A program made the translations under genes and the position numbers. Under the pieces are notes generated by a model. It was not told where the DNA came from, did not search any database, and saw only the letters and a program-made list of their open reading frames with translations. Of a DNA stretch of 64,000 bases, positions 45,317 to 54,017 are shown in pieces (the stretch's first letter is position 1; every line of letters begins with the position of its first letter). Source of the stretch: JAHOYW01 sp963664605 (GTDB lineage Bacteria > Verrucomicrobiota > Lentisphaeria > Victivallales > Victivallaceae); assembly GCA_963664605.1 (NCBI GenBank), contig OY761536.1, forward strand, positions 3,348,001 to 3,412,000, read 5' to 3'.

Positions 45317-46970
45317 CAAAAAAGTTGTATTTCTAGAACTGAACTCCTCTTATTCACACTCTATGCCGGGGTACTGCCTCATACGCGCCCTGACAGAAAA
45401 AGAATCTCCTGAATGGAACTGGGGACACGTAGAAGCAACAATTAAAACTCCGCTGAATGAAATTATTTGCGATATTGAAAAAGCTAATCCTGATGTTTTA
45501 CTTGCCACCGCTTACATCTTTAACCTGGAAATGCTGCTGAAAGTATGCACTGAATTGAAAAAGCGCAGCCACAAACTGCGAATATACCTTGGCGGCCCGA
45601 GTTTTCTCGGAGATAACGAAGAATTATTAAGTGAAAATCCATGTATCAACGGGGTCATCCGGGGAGATGAGTCATCTGTCCCTGAGTTACTCAATGGCAA
45701 TAAAGCCGATGGCCTATGCCATATTGACAAAGATAAACTATATCATGATTATGGACTAGCGGACTACCAATACGAACTTGACACTCTCCCCTCCCCTTAT
45801 CAACAAGGTATGATCCATCACGGCAAAGCCTTTTACCAGCTTGAAACCAGCCGCGGCTGCGGCGGTGCGTGTTCGTTCTGCACCAGCTCTAAAAGCAAAG
45901 GCGTTAAATATCATTCGCTGGCACGGGTAAAAATTGATTTACAGGCACTTTACAAACTCAATTATCGTGACATACGCCTTATCGACCGCACTTTTAACGA
46001 AGATTCTGAACGCGCTGTATCAATGCTCAAAATATTTTGCGAAGATTTTCCTGACATGCGCTTTCATCTGGAAATCCACCCCGGCAGGTTAAAACCGGAA
46101 GTACTTACGCAATTAGCTGAAGCCCCGAAAGGCAGTCTGCATCTGGAAGCCGGTATCCAGAGTTTTGACCCGATGGTACTGAAAAATATCCGTCGTCCGG
46201 CATCTGCTGAAAGAACTCAAAAAGGCTTGAAAGCTTTACTCGGATTGGACAATTTGGAAGTCCACGCCGACCTGATTGCCGGGCTGCCGGGGCAGACCCT
46301 GACTTCTCTATTGAATGATATAAATAAAATGCTGAAACTGGGGCCTGACGAAATTCAGCTTGAAAATCTAAAAGTTTTACCTGGCACAGAACTAAGCGAA
46401 ACACCCCCAAATGGCATGCGGTATAATTCCAATCCGCCGTGGCAGGTAACACAAACAAAAGAAATGAACCAGGATGATTTACTCAAAGCTGCTTTATATT
46501 CATACATACTGGATTCATGGTATAATCCCCCTACCCTGATAAATGTATTCCGTTTTTGCAGTAATCACATAAATAATTTCTTTATAAAGTTCTGCGAATT
46601 TGTTGAACCTCTCTGCGATTTAAACAAAGGTAAAATGCCATTGGAAAAGCGCTTTGACCTGCTTGAGGATTTTCTCGGCAAACATGATAAAAAGTCGCTG
46701 GAGCTTTGCTGTTTCGCTAAAATCGCCAGCGGCTTCCGTTGCAGAAAAGCAAACACAAAAAAATGCACCATTTCTGATAAAGAAATGGTGATCTGGCACA
46801 AACCGGGACTTGATAAAAATATAGCAATAAAACGTTGTATAATTATAAAGTGCAGTTTCAATGCCGCAGATTTCTGGCTCAATCCCAAAGCAAAATTAAT
46901 CAATAAGCAAATTACTTATATTTTTAAATTGCATTACGGCCGTAATGTAGCCGAAATAACAGAAACATAA
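45309..46970 (+). CDS. B12-binding-domain/radical SAM protein (DUF4080 type)
   Basis: 553 aa. N-terminal cobalamin-binding-like Rossmann domain (1-140; 'LELNSSYSHSMPGYCLIRAL', 'DVLLATAYIFNLEMLLKVC', 'RIYLGGPSFLG') without an obvious DxHxxG. A radical SAM core follows with CX3CX2C in 'SRGCGGACSFC' (about 178-188), 'IRLIDRTFNED' and 'LHLEAGIQSFD', and then a C-terminal DUF4080-like region. Proteins of this type are oxygen-sensitive and mostly uncharacterised. It overlaps the active PP2C gene by 8 bp and is therefore part of the signalling operon. It is not an anSME-type sulfatase maturase by domain layout. Confidence 0.88.
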   Translation: MDNKKVVFLELNSSYSHSMPGYCLIRALTEKESPEWNWGHVEATIKTPLNEIICDIEKANPDVLLATAYIFNLEMLLKVCTELKKRSHKLRIYLGGPSFLGDNEELLSENPCINGVIRGDESSVPELLNGNKADGLCHIDKDKLYHDYGLADYQYELDTLPSPYQQGMIHHGKAFYQLETSRGCGGACSFCTSSKSKGVKYHSLARVKIDLQALYKLNYRDIRLIDRTFNEDSERAVSMLKIFCEDFPDMRFHLEIHPGRLKPEVLTQLAEAPKGSLHLEAGIQSFDPMVLKNIRRPASAERTQKGLKALLGLDNLEVHADLIAGLPGQTLTSLLNDINKMLKLGPDEIQLENLKVLPGTELSETPPNGMRYNSNPPWQVTQTKEMNQDDLLKAALYSYILDSWYNPPTLINVFRFCSNHINNFFIKFCEFVEPLCDLNKGKMPLEKRFDLLEDFLGKHDKKSLELCCFAKIASGFRCRKANTKKCTISDKEMVIWHKPGLDKNIAIKRCIIIKCSFNAADFWLNPKAKLINKQITYIFKLHYGRNVAEITET

Positions 46971-46977
46971 TTATTAA

Positions 46978-47985
46978 TTAATCCAATGCCGCTTTGGTCA
47001 TAGCAAAATAATTTTCATCCGGAGTATAGTACGGCACGCTGTTTCCTGTTCCTAAGGCGTATGATCCGCTTTCAGCAGAACGCTCAAGCATTTTTTTAGA
47101 GCGTTGATAAATTTCATCCGGTGAATGCCGGCAGACAAAATCAAGGTCAATCCCACCAAGCAAGGCAATTCTGGAATGGTATTTTTCGTAAGCTTCCTCA
47201 ATCGGCATTATTTTATCTTCGTATGAATGTTTGCCGTCATAACCGATATCGTCAATAACCGCATCCATAACTTTTTCCAGTTGCCCGCATGAATGAAGTA
47301 TTACCGGTTTTCCCGCTTTATGACAGGCTGCGGCAATTTTCCGATGCCACGGAAAAAGGTATTTTTCGAAATCTTCAGGCGAAAGCATGGTCTGTGAATT
47401 GAATCCCCAGTCATCGTTGGAAATAAGCGCGCCTACAGTGTCAAACTGCGAAGATATTTCATAATGACGAACTAAGATGGAACCTACCTTGGCAAATATA
47501 TCACTCAAAAGTTCCGGATCAGTAACTGTCATGATACACATATCGTCATAACCTGTCAGGGATATTACATTTTCCAATACACCGCCCGGCCCGCAGACAA
47601 TTGCTTTCATCCCGTCCGGAAGATGTGAATTTAGACGGTCGTATATTGAGTAATCGCATTTATCAGGATCGGGCCATGCATAGTTTTCAAAGCTTTCGCG
47701 ATCCGTAATACTTTTGTAATCATTAAGGGAAATTGTAGCTTCAGCATCATGTTCATTGGTTTTAAAATATACGCCCACCGGCGGGTGTATAGTCGCATAG
47801 TCATATCCGGCAGCATAAAAAGCCTTTATCAGCCAGCGGTTTATTTCCACCACCGCTTCCGGCATAGCCTCATCAGCAAGTAGCTCATAAAGCGGTTGAT
47901 TCAAAAAAAACTCAAACAAAGTCGGCCGCTTCGGTTTTGAGCGGTCTAAAATCCTTATGATATTATCAAATTCAGGCTGACGCAT
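46978..47985 (-). CDS. Uroporphyrinogen decarboxylase-family protein (methyltransferase-like, HxCG type)
   Basis: 335 aa, the UroD barrel without the heme-pathway N-terminal 'RQAGRY' motif, so it is not HemE. It carries 'GKPVILHSCGQLEKVMDAVID', the His-x-Cys zinc motif of MtaA/CmuA-type corrinoid methyltransferases, and 'KHSYEDKIMPIEEAYEKY' and 'ALLGGIDLDFVCR'. These proteins move methyl groups between corrinoid and substrates, but for this Lentisphaerota-type expansion the substrate is unknown. GAGG lies before the ATG. It is divergent from an AraC regulator and its stop is only 7 bp from the convergent radical SAM gene. Confidence 0.85.
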   Translation of the reverse strand: MRQPEFDNIIRILDRSKPKRPTLFEFFLNQPLYELLADEAMPEAVVEINRWLIKAFYAAGYDYATIHPPVGVYFKTNEHDAEATISLNDYKSITDRESFENYAWPDPDKCDYSIYDRLNSHLPDGMKAIVCGPGGVLENVISLTGYDDMCIMTVTDPELLSDIFAKVGSILVRHYEISSQFDTVGALISNDDWGFNSQTMLSPEDFEKYLFPWHRKIAAACHKAGKPVILHSCGQLEKVMDAVIDDIGYDGKHSYEDKIMPIEEAYEKYHSRIALLGGIDLDFVCRHSPDEIYQRSKKMLERSAESGSYALGTGNSVPYYTPDENYFAMTKAALD

Positions 47986-48107
47986 ATTAATTACCTCAAA
48001 AAGTTGATTTTTATTAAAAACGATTATATCTTATATAATAATAGCATCAATTCAAGTATAAATATTTATCATAATTGATTATTATTTAACAAAAACAATT
48101 TTTATCT

Positions 48108-49034
48108 ATGCAAAAAAAAGAAAAAATCCCCGGTTTCAGGGAATCTGAACCAGTCAACGCTGAAAATAGTTGGATGCTGAGTAATTTCAGTCCATATCTG
48201 CGCCAAAGCGGTAATCAATGGCGTCCACGCTGGAGTATAGGCGCCCGCAAACTTTTAGATTACCTTCTGGTGTTCATCGCGTCGGGTGAAGGCGTTTTCA
48301 CTCTCAACGGCAAAACTTTTCCAGTTGCAGCCGGCGAAGCGGTTTTAATTCCACCAGACACCAGCCATTCCATGAGCGGGACTTCCGAAAAAATGCACTG
48401 TATTTACCTGCATTTTGATATGATATACGACCCTGAAAGAAGTTTATGGGATGCGTGTATACCTGCCGGCACACAGGATCTGTCGCCTTTTAAAAAATTT
48501 ATGCACCCTGCAATAAGCAACCCGTTCTGGAGAGAGCTCGAAGGCAAACTCCAGCTTACCAACCCCAATATACTCAAAGCCTTAATGATCAGAATATGCT
48601 CTCTGCACAACAATTGCAAGGCTGCCAACACATTGCGGACTTCCGGAATACTGCTTGAGCTTCTGGCGGAAATACAGGATCAGGTGCTTGAACACAAGCA
48701 AAAGACTGTTCTCAATCATGAAAAGCTAACCGCAGCCGCTAACTACATCAGCGAACACCCTGAAATAGCCGTGAACATAAAAAAGCTGGCAAAAAAATCA
48801 GGATTAAGCGAATCTCATTTCAGAAAATTATTTCATAAATTGTATGGCGTTTCTCCAAAAACAATGCATATGCAGGTACGAATAAGAAAATCCTGCGAAC
48901 TGCTGACTTATTGGAATATGAATGTATCAGAAACAGCGGAACAGCTTAATTTTTCTTCCATATATTCTTTCTCACGAACATTCAAAAACATTCTAGGCAT
49001 TTCTCCAAGTCAATATCTGAAAATCCGCTCTTAA
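48108..49034 (+). CDS. AraC-family regulator with cupin sensor
   Basis: 308 aa. N-terminal cupin ('LLVFIASGEGVFTLNGKTFPVAAGEAVLIPPDTSHSM') and two C-terminal AraC helix-turn-helix motifs ('INIKKLAKKSGLSESHFRKLFHKLYGVSPKTMHMQVRIRKSCELL' with 'VNIKKL' as read at the start, and 'VSETAEQLNFSSIYSFSRTFKNILGISPSQYLK'). It is divergent from the UroD-like gene 122 bp away and probably activates it. There is no Shine-Dalgarno in the 20 bases before the ATG. Its stop is one base from the convergent stop of the second UroD-like gene. Confidence 0.92.
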   Translation: MQKKEKIPGFRESEPVNAENSWMLSNFSPYLRQSGNQWRPRWSIGARKLLDYLLVFIASGEGVFTLNGKTFPVAAGEAVLIPPDTSHSMSGTSEKMHCIYLHFDMIYDPERSLWDACIPAGTQDLSPFKKFMHPAISNPFWRELEGKLQLTNPNILKALMIRICSLHNNCKAANTLRTSGILLELLAEIQDQVLEHKQKTVLNHEKLTAAANYISEHPEIAVNIKKLAKKSGLSESHFRKLFHKLYGVSPKTMHMQVRIRKSCELLTYWNMNVSETAEQLNFSSIYSFSRTFKNILGISPSQYLKIRS

Positions 49035-49035
49035 A

Positions 49036-50136
49036 TCAGACTGTAACCGGAGTGATTCCGTATTTACGGTAGATTTCGTTGAGCCGCTCTTCTTCGCCTT
49101 CCCTGATTGTACCGACAAACTGGATCAGCTCTGGTTTATCAATCTGCGTCAAAACTTTTTCAATGACAGAAACCTCAGGAACAAAGACCTGCATAAGACG
49201 GTCGGCAGCGGCCACTTTTTGATATACTTCCGGCCAGTTTGAACAATCCGGAGCCCCTGCTCCGGGAACCCATTGAATTCCAACAAGCTCCGGTATAGAC
49301 AATAGCTGTTCGAGATGCCCGATCTGTCCGGTTCCGTCTAAATGATAAAAAGGACGTTCCATACGTTTACATGAAGCGGCAAGCTCCGACAGAACAAATT
49401 CTCCAAACTGCTCAGGAGAAATCATATAAGCAAAATCACATTGCAGCATATAGGTCATTTTTTGCGAAAGCAGTCCAGCCCATGCTGAATATCCATGATT
49501 GTTTTCCGGCAATAAGGAATTAAAATAATTGAATGCCTCAAACCACGCTTCATGGATTTCCCATGTCAGCCTCTTTACTTCATCAGGGCTGTCATACATA
49601 TCATATATAAGCATTTCACCTGGGCGCAAAGCACTCAAAACATCAAGCGTTCCGCCAATATCAGTCTGCCCGATATGAACTTCTCCGTTAAGATGTTTTG
49701 CCGCAGCAATAAAAAGTTCTTCAATTCGCAGGAACCATTTACTCTTACGATCCAGCTTTATTGAAATATCACTTATGTTACAGTCGGAAAACTTTCCCGG
49801 TTCAAACCAAACGGTATTGGTATCTTCCGTGCAATGCCCTTCCCCTCCAACAAGGGCTGTCAGGACTCCGGCTCCGAAATTCATCCAGAAAACAGGATAT
49901 GACAACTCGTCAGAAAAGTATTCCTGCTCTTTTTGTTTTTTTATCTTTTTCACAATATCCTCAGCGGGTATATTGAAATCATACATTACCAGGAAATGAC
50001 GAACGCGGTCTGATATTTTAGTTGCTTTCACATCGGCAGGAGTTGTAATTTTAAAAATCGGACGTCCCAGTTCTTTATTCCACCATTTTTCCCAGATATC
50101 TATTCTTTGGTTCCAGTTAAAGTTTTTTAAGTCCAT
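49036..50136 (-). CDS. Uroporphyrinogen decarboxylase-family protein (HLDG variant)
   Basis: 366 aa, UroD-like barrel ('GEVHIGQTDIGGTLDVLSALRPGEMLIYDMYDSPDEVKRL', 'CDFAYMISPEQFGEFVLSELAASCK'). At the zinc-motif position it reads 'PFYHLDGTGQIGHLEQLLS', so the metal Cys of the HSCG motif is Asp. The N-terminus ('WNQRIDIWEKWWNKELGRPIF') is typical of this Trp-rich subgroup. It is probably not the same activity as the neighbour at 46978-47985. Divergent from an AraC gene 106 bp away. AAGGAA precedes the ATG. Substrate unknown. Confidence 0.82.
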   Translation of the reverse strand: MDLKNFNWNQRIDIWEKWWNKELGRPIFKITTPADVKATKISDRVRHFLVMYDFNIPAEDIVKKIKKQKEQEYFSDELSYPVFWMNFGAGVLTALVGGEGHCTEDTNTVWFEPGKFSDCNISDISIKLDRKSKWFLRIEELFIAAAKHLNGEVHIGQTDIGGTLDVLSALRPGEMLIYDMYDSPDEVKRLTWEIHEAWFEAFNYFNSLLPENNHGYSAWAGLLSQKMTYMLQCDFAYMISPEQFGEFVLSELAASCKRMERPFYHLDGTGQIGHLEQLLSIPELVGIQWVPGAGAPDCSNWPEVYQKVAAADRLMQVFVPEVSVIEKVLTQIDKPELIQFVGTIREGEEERLNEIYRKYGITPVTV

Positions 50137-50242
50137 AATTTTTTATTCCTTTTGCTGTTGAATTACATTTATATACTATTATATTAGATATTATTACTAA
50201 TTTCATATACAAGCAAACACTAAAAATATACTATCGTATAAA

Positions 50243-51079
50243 ATGATTTGGAGTTCATACGGCAAAATATCACATGTTATGAAACCGCATAAGCATGATA
50301 TGCATGAGTTTTTCGTACCTTTTAATGAATACGGCATTCAGCATATAGAAGGACAAAGCTGTAATTTCCAGCGCGGCATAGCCTTTATGCTTTACAGCGG
50401 CTGCCAGCATCATATTGAATTTGAATCTATTCCCGGCGAATTCATATTTGTCTGCTTTGATAAAAATCATCTGGCAAAATCAGGCTATCTCAAAGTTCAG
50501 GAACAGCTTGAAAACAGACAGAAGCAAAACTGTTATTTTTCAGGCAGTGAAACAGACTACCGCGAATTCAACGTAAAAACAATCTCTCTCCTTCATAAAG
50601 AAATATCCTCTCAAAACCTGCTTCGAAATGAGCTTATAGATGCCCTGCTGGTTCAACTCCTGGTTGAATTTTTCAGAAATACAAGTCTGGTACCAGACTC
50701 CGCCAATCTGGAAATGAACGAAAAACGCACCAGGGTAGCCCGTTTATGTCAACGAACCGCAATAGATTCTTCTCTGGAAATGACTCTGGCTCAAGCTGCC
50801 CGGAAAACCGCTATGTGCCGTTCGACCTTTGCTGCGCTGGTGAAGGAAGTAAGCGGTTTAACCTGGCGCGAATATATTCTTGATTGTCGCTTAAAAAAAT
50901 CTATAGACCTGCTGGCGGCAACGGATTTGCAAATTATAGAAGTAGCTAACGAGTGCAGCTTTAATAATATGGCTTATTTTCACCGGGCGTTTCTCAAAAA
51001 ATACGGACAAACGCCGGGAAAAATGCGCAAGACATTACAACAGAACCGCTTCCCTCACCTATTGAATGAGTATAAGTAA
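50243..51079 (+). CDS. AraC-family regulator
   Basis: 278 aa. Short N-terminal cupin-like sensor ('KPHKHDMHEFFVPFNEYGIQHIEG', 'GIAFMLYSGCQHHIEFE') and C-terminal AraC DNA-binding region ('MTLAQAARKTAMCRSTFAALVKEVSGLTWREYILDCRLKKSIDLL', 'IIEVANECSFNNMAYFHRAFLKKYGQTPGKMRK'). It is divergent from the HLDG-type UroD-like gene and probably regulates it. No Shine-Dalgarno is visible. A TATACT at 50227-50232 lies only 10 bases before the ATG, so the transcript may have a very short leader. Confidence 0.9.
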   Translation: MIWSSYGKISHVMKPHKHDMHEFFVPFNEYGIQHIEGQSCNFQRGIAFMLYSGCQHHIEFESIPGEFIFVCFDKNHLAKSGYLKVQEQLENRQKQNCYFSGSETDYREFNVKTISLLHKEISSQNLLRNELIDALLVQLLVEFFRNTSLVPDSANLEMNEKRTRVARLCQRTAIDSSLEMTLAQAARKTAMCRSTFAALVKEVSGLTWREYILDCRLKKSIDLLAATDLQIIEVANECSFNNMAYFHRAFLKKYGQTPGKMRKTLQQNRFPHLLNEYK

Positions 51080-51087
51080 ATCCAGTT

Positions 51088-52698
51088 TTATTTCTTAATT
51101 CTGTATACGGTGCACTTACGGTGTCCGAGATCTCCTTCGGCAACTACCTCAAGATGCCGTAAGACATTTGGTTTGACAGCTTTAGTTTTGCTGGATTTGA
51201 AAACTATTAAAGAGCCCGTTGGCAATTTCAATAATTCCTCATTATTATCCAAAGCAACAAAGTTCGGAGTATAAATATTTTTGACATTTATAAGATATTT
51301 TAAATCTTCGCCATCATAAATTCCACAGAAAGTCACCTTGCTGTCAACAGGGCGTATATTCTCTATTTTACTAACCAGCTTATACGATGATTCTCCGTAC
51401 GTTTCAAGCGGCTCAATAATCATTATCTTTATAACAAAAAAAGTCATAGCGGTCAAAGCCACCATAAACATCACCCTGTCCGCCTCCTTTATTTTGCGGG
51501 TCCCGCCAATCATTGCAAATCCAAGAACCAGAAACATTACAGCCGGTAAAAACATGGGAACAGGAATATCTATCTTTAATATTTTTAGCACTACGGCTCC
51601 AATAATTACGATTATCAAAGCGGCAAACGGAACAAAACGGCAGATTTTCAGAAAAATATCACGCAGTTTCTTAAATATTTTAAGCTTATCAGGATTCTCG
51701 AAAATAAATGCAGCCAGTAAAGCCGCCGCCGGAAGCGCAGAAACAACATAACGCAGATGCTTAGTACCGGGGATGCTCATCCCAAGGACAATAACCAAAA
51801 ACCAGGCAGTAAGTCCTTGGCGCAGGGAGGCGTAAGTCCCGGATGAAACTTTTCCGAAATAATTTTTACGCTCGATCCATGCATAGCTTATCATTACGAA
51901 AAAACCCAACGGATAAGCTATCGCATAAGAGCCCATAGCATTAGTGAAATAAAACCATATAGGCTTGCCGCTGGACATACGGCTTCCAATTTGTGCTTTC
52001 TGGAAAGTCTTGACCAGCTCCCGCCCGCCTTCATTATGGATAAGTATAATAAGCAGCATCAAACAGCAAGCCAGCACCAATGTTCCCAGAACACCGCCGG
52101 CGATTGCTGTTTTCCAGTTCCGGTTAGCAAGGTAGTAAGTGCAAACCACACCTATCGGGATAACGGCTCCTATAGGGCCTCGCATCGCAAATCCAAGCAC
52201 AAACAACAGAGGAAGAAGGAACAGGCGCACAGCTTTTTTATCAAGTTCAGCCGTATACATCAAGTAAAAAGAAAACACCGTCGCGAAAGCTACAAACATA
52301 TCCGGTGACGGAGCGCGGGCAATACACAAAAACTCATAACTTGCCGCCAGCAGGATCACAGCGAACAAACCAAATTTATTGGACTTGCGCGCACCTATCA
52401 GGTAAGTCAAGCTCATTACTCCGCCGGCAGCCAGAGCACTCGGCAAGGTTGCTGTAAGCATATTAATTCCACCCAGAAACGATGCCAGGTACATCAAATA
52501 AGTATGAATAGACAGGTAATCGCAATAGGGCTCACCATACAGAAACGGGAATACCCCTACAGTGCCGCTTGCTGCCATTTCACGGATAAAAAGTCCGAAA
52601 CGACAATTTATCCTGACAAACTCGACACTTTGCAGTCCAGCCAGAAATAAAGCGGTGCTGGCTAAAAATATATAAATCGCAATTGTCTTTCTACTCAT
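51088..52698 (-). CDS. GT39/ArnT-like membrane glycosyltransferase
   Basis: 536 aa with about ten hydrophobic segments. The N-terminus fits polyprenyl-phosphate-dependent transferases: 'FGLFIREMAASGTVGVFPFLYGEPYCDYLSIHTYLMYLASFLGG', as in ArnT/GT83 and GT39 proteins, with the acidic residue of the first periplasmic loop. It is followed by 'RMSSGKPIWFYFTNAMGSYAIAYPLGF' and 'PGTKHLRYVVSALPAAALLAAF'. It would attach a sugar from a lipid carrier to lipid A, protein or a glycan at the outer face of the inner membrane. Good Shine-Dalgarno (AAGGAAG). Last gene of a minus-strand run, 30 bp after proA. Confidence 0.8.
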   Translation of the reverse strand: MSRKTIAIYIFLASTALFLAGLQSVEFVRINCRFGLFIREMAASGTVGVFPFLYGEPYCDYLSIHTYLMYLASFLGGINMLTATLPSALAAGGVMSLTYLIGARKSNKFGLFAVILLAASYEFLCIARAPSPDMFVAFATVFSFYLMYTAELDKKAVRLFLLPLLFVLGFAMRGPIGAVIPIGVVCTYYLANRNWKTAIAGGVLGTLVLACCLMLLIILIHNEGGRELVKTFQKAQIGSRMSSGKPIWFYFTNAMGSYAIAYPLGFFVMISYAWIERKNYFGKVSSGTYASLRQGLTAWFLVIVLGMSIPGTKHLRYVVSALPAAALLAAFIFENPDKLKIFKKLRDIFLKICRFVPFAALIIVIIGAVVLKILKIDIPVPMFLPAVMFLVLGFAMIGGTRKIKEADRVMFMVALTAMTFFVIKIMIIEPLETYGESSYKLVSKIENIRPVDSKVTFCGIYDGEDLKYLINVKNIYTPNFVALDNNEELLKLPTGSLIVFKSSKTKAVKPNVLRHLEVVAEGDLGHRKCTVYRIKK

Positions 52699-52728
52699 AA
52701 TCTTCCTTTGTTTTGCTCACAAATCGCA

Positions 52729-54006
52729 TTACGTCCTAATCTGTCCGGTTCCGTAAACGACATATTTATAGCTGGTTAACTCAACCAACCCCATCGGGCC
52801 GCGGGCATGCAGTTTATCAGTGCTGATACCGATTTCCGCCCCCATTCCGAATTCAAATCCATCGGTGAAACGCGTTGAAGCGTTATGATAGACTGTTGAC
52901 GAATCAACTCCGCGGAGAAAAGCCGCCGCATTTTCCGGGTTGTCAGTAATTATCGCATCACTATGGTGAGAACCGTAATGATTGATATGGTTGATCGCCG
53001 CGTTTAAATCCGGAACTATCTTCACTGAAAAAATCAAATCAATATATTCTGTATAAAAATCCTCCTCCGTAGCGAACTTAGCGCTCGGAACCAATTTGCA
53101 GAATGCCTCATCGCCGCGCAGTTCAACATTATTTCGATTCATGCTCTCGACAAAAGGCGGAATAAATTTTTCAGCGGCTTTCTCATCAATCAGCAGGGTT
53201 TCCAACGCATTACAAACCCCCGGACGCTGACATTTGCCGTTTTCAGTAATCTGCACCGCCATGTCAATATCCGCGTCAGCATCAACATAAAGATGACACA
53301 CGCCCTTGTAATGTTTGATTACCGGGATTGTAGACTGTTCAACCACCGCACGAATCAAACCTTCGCCGCCGCGAGGGATAACCAAGTCTATGTACTGATC
53401 CATTTTTACCATCATTCCAACCGCCCGGCGGTCGGTTATTGGAATCAGCTGCACAGCGCCGTCCGGCAGTCCGGCGATAACTCCGGCACGGTTCAGGCAA
53501 TGCGCCAATACCAGATTGGAGTTGATAGCCTCAGAGCCGCCGCGCAGAACTACCGCGTTACCGGCTTTCAAACAAAGTCCGGCGGCATCAACTGTCACAT
53601 TCGGACGGGATTCAAAGATAATCCCGATAACGCCGATCGGAACTGAAACTTTATCTATCTTGATACCATTGGGACGAACCGTGGAGGAAAGAACTTTACC
53701 GACCGGATCATCAAGGGTGGCAACCGTACGCAGTCCCTCAGCCATTGCTTTGATACGTGCGTCCGTTAATTCCAGCCGGTCCAGCATCGCGTTTGAAAGC
53801 CCTTTTTCCTTGCCTGCTTTCAAATCTTTCTTATTGGCTTCCTTGATTTCCTTAGCAGAACTCTCGATTGCGTCCGCCATTTGCAACAAACATTTATTTT
53901 TGGCGTCTGGACTCAGGAGCGCCAGCGCACGCGAGGCGTTCAAAGCCTTTTCGCCCATTTGGTTCAGGATATTCTGGATTTCTTCAGCAGTCATCTCTTT
54001 AGCCAT
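52729..54006 (-). CDS. proA: Gamma-glutamyl phosphate reductase
   Basis: 425 aa, normal family length. It reduces gamma-glutamyl phosphate to glutamate semialdehyde with NADPH in proline synthesis. Family motifs are 'PIGVIGIIFESRPNVTVDAAGLCLKAGNAVVLRGGSEA', the catalytic Cys region 'GKCQRPGVCNALETLLID', 'STVYHNASTRFTDGFEFGMGAEIGISTDKLHARGPMGL' and the C-terminal 'LTSYKYVVYGTGQIR'. Strong GGGAGGAAC ribosome site. It lies 11 bp after uxaC, an unusual pairing; proB is not in the window. Confidence 0.97.
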   Translation of the reverse strand: MAKEMTAEEIQNILNQMGEKALNASRALALLSPDAKNKCLLQMADAIESSAKEIKEANKKDLKAGKEKGLSNAMLDRLELTDARIKAMAEGLRTVATLDDPVGKVLSSTVRPNGIKIDKVSVPIGVIGIIFESRPNVTVDAAGLCLKAGNAVVLRGGSEAINSNLVLAHCLNRAGVIAGLPDGAVQLIPITDRRAVGMMVKMDQYIDLVIPRGGEGLIRAVVEQSTIPVIKHYKGVCHLYVDADADIDMAVQITENGKCQRPGVCNALETLLIDEKAAEKFIPPFVESMNRNNVELRGDEAFCKLVPSAKFATEEDFYTEYIDLIFSVKIVPDLNAAINHINHYGSHHSDAIITDNPENAAAFLRGVDSSTVYHNASTRFTDGFEFGMGAEIGISTDKLHARGPMGLVELTSYKYVVYGTGQIRT

Positions 54007-54017
54007 AGTTCCTCCCT

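Noticed and set aside
45309..46970. Sulfatase-maturing radical SAM enzyme for the sulfatase at 8891-10312.
   Set aside because: The N-terminal B12-binding-like domain and DUF4080-like C-terminus do not fit anSME, and the gene lies in an unrelated operon.
46978..47985. HemE (heme-pathway uroporphyrinogen decarboxylase).
   Set aside because: The N-terminal RQAGRY substrate motif is absent and an HSCG metal motif is present, which fits the MtaA/CmuA-like branch instead.
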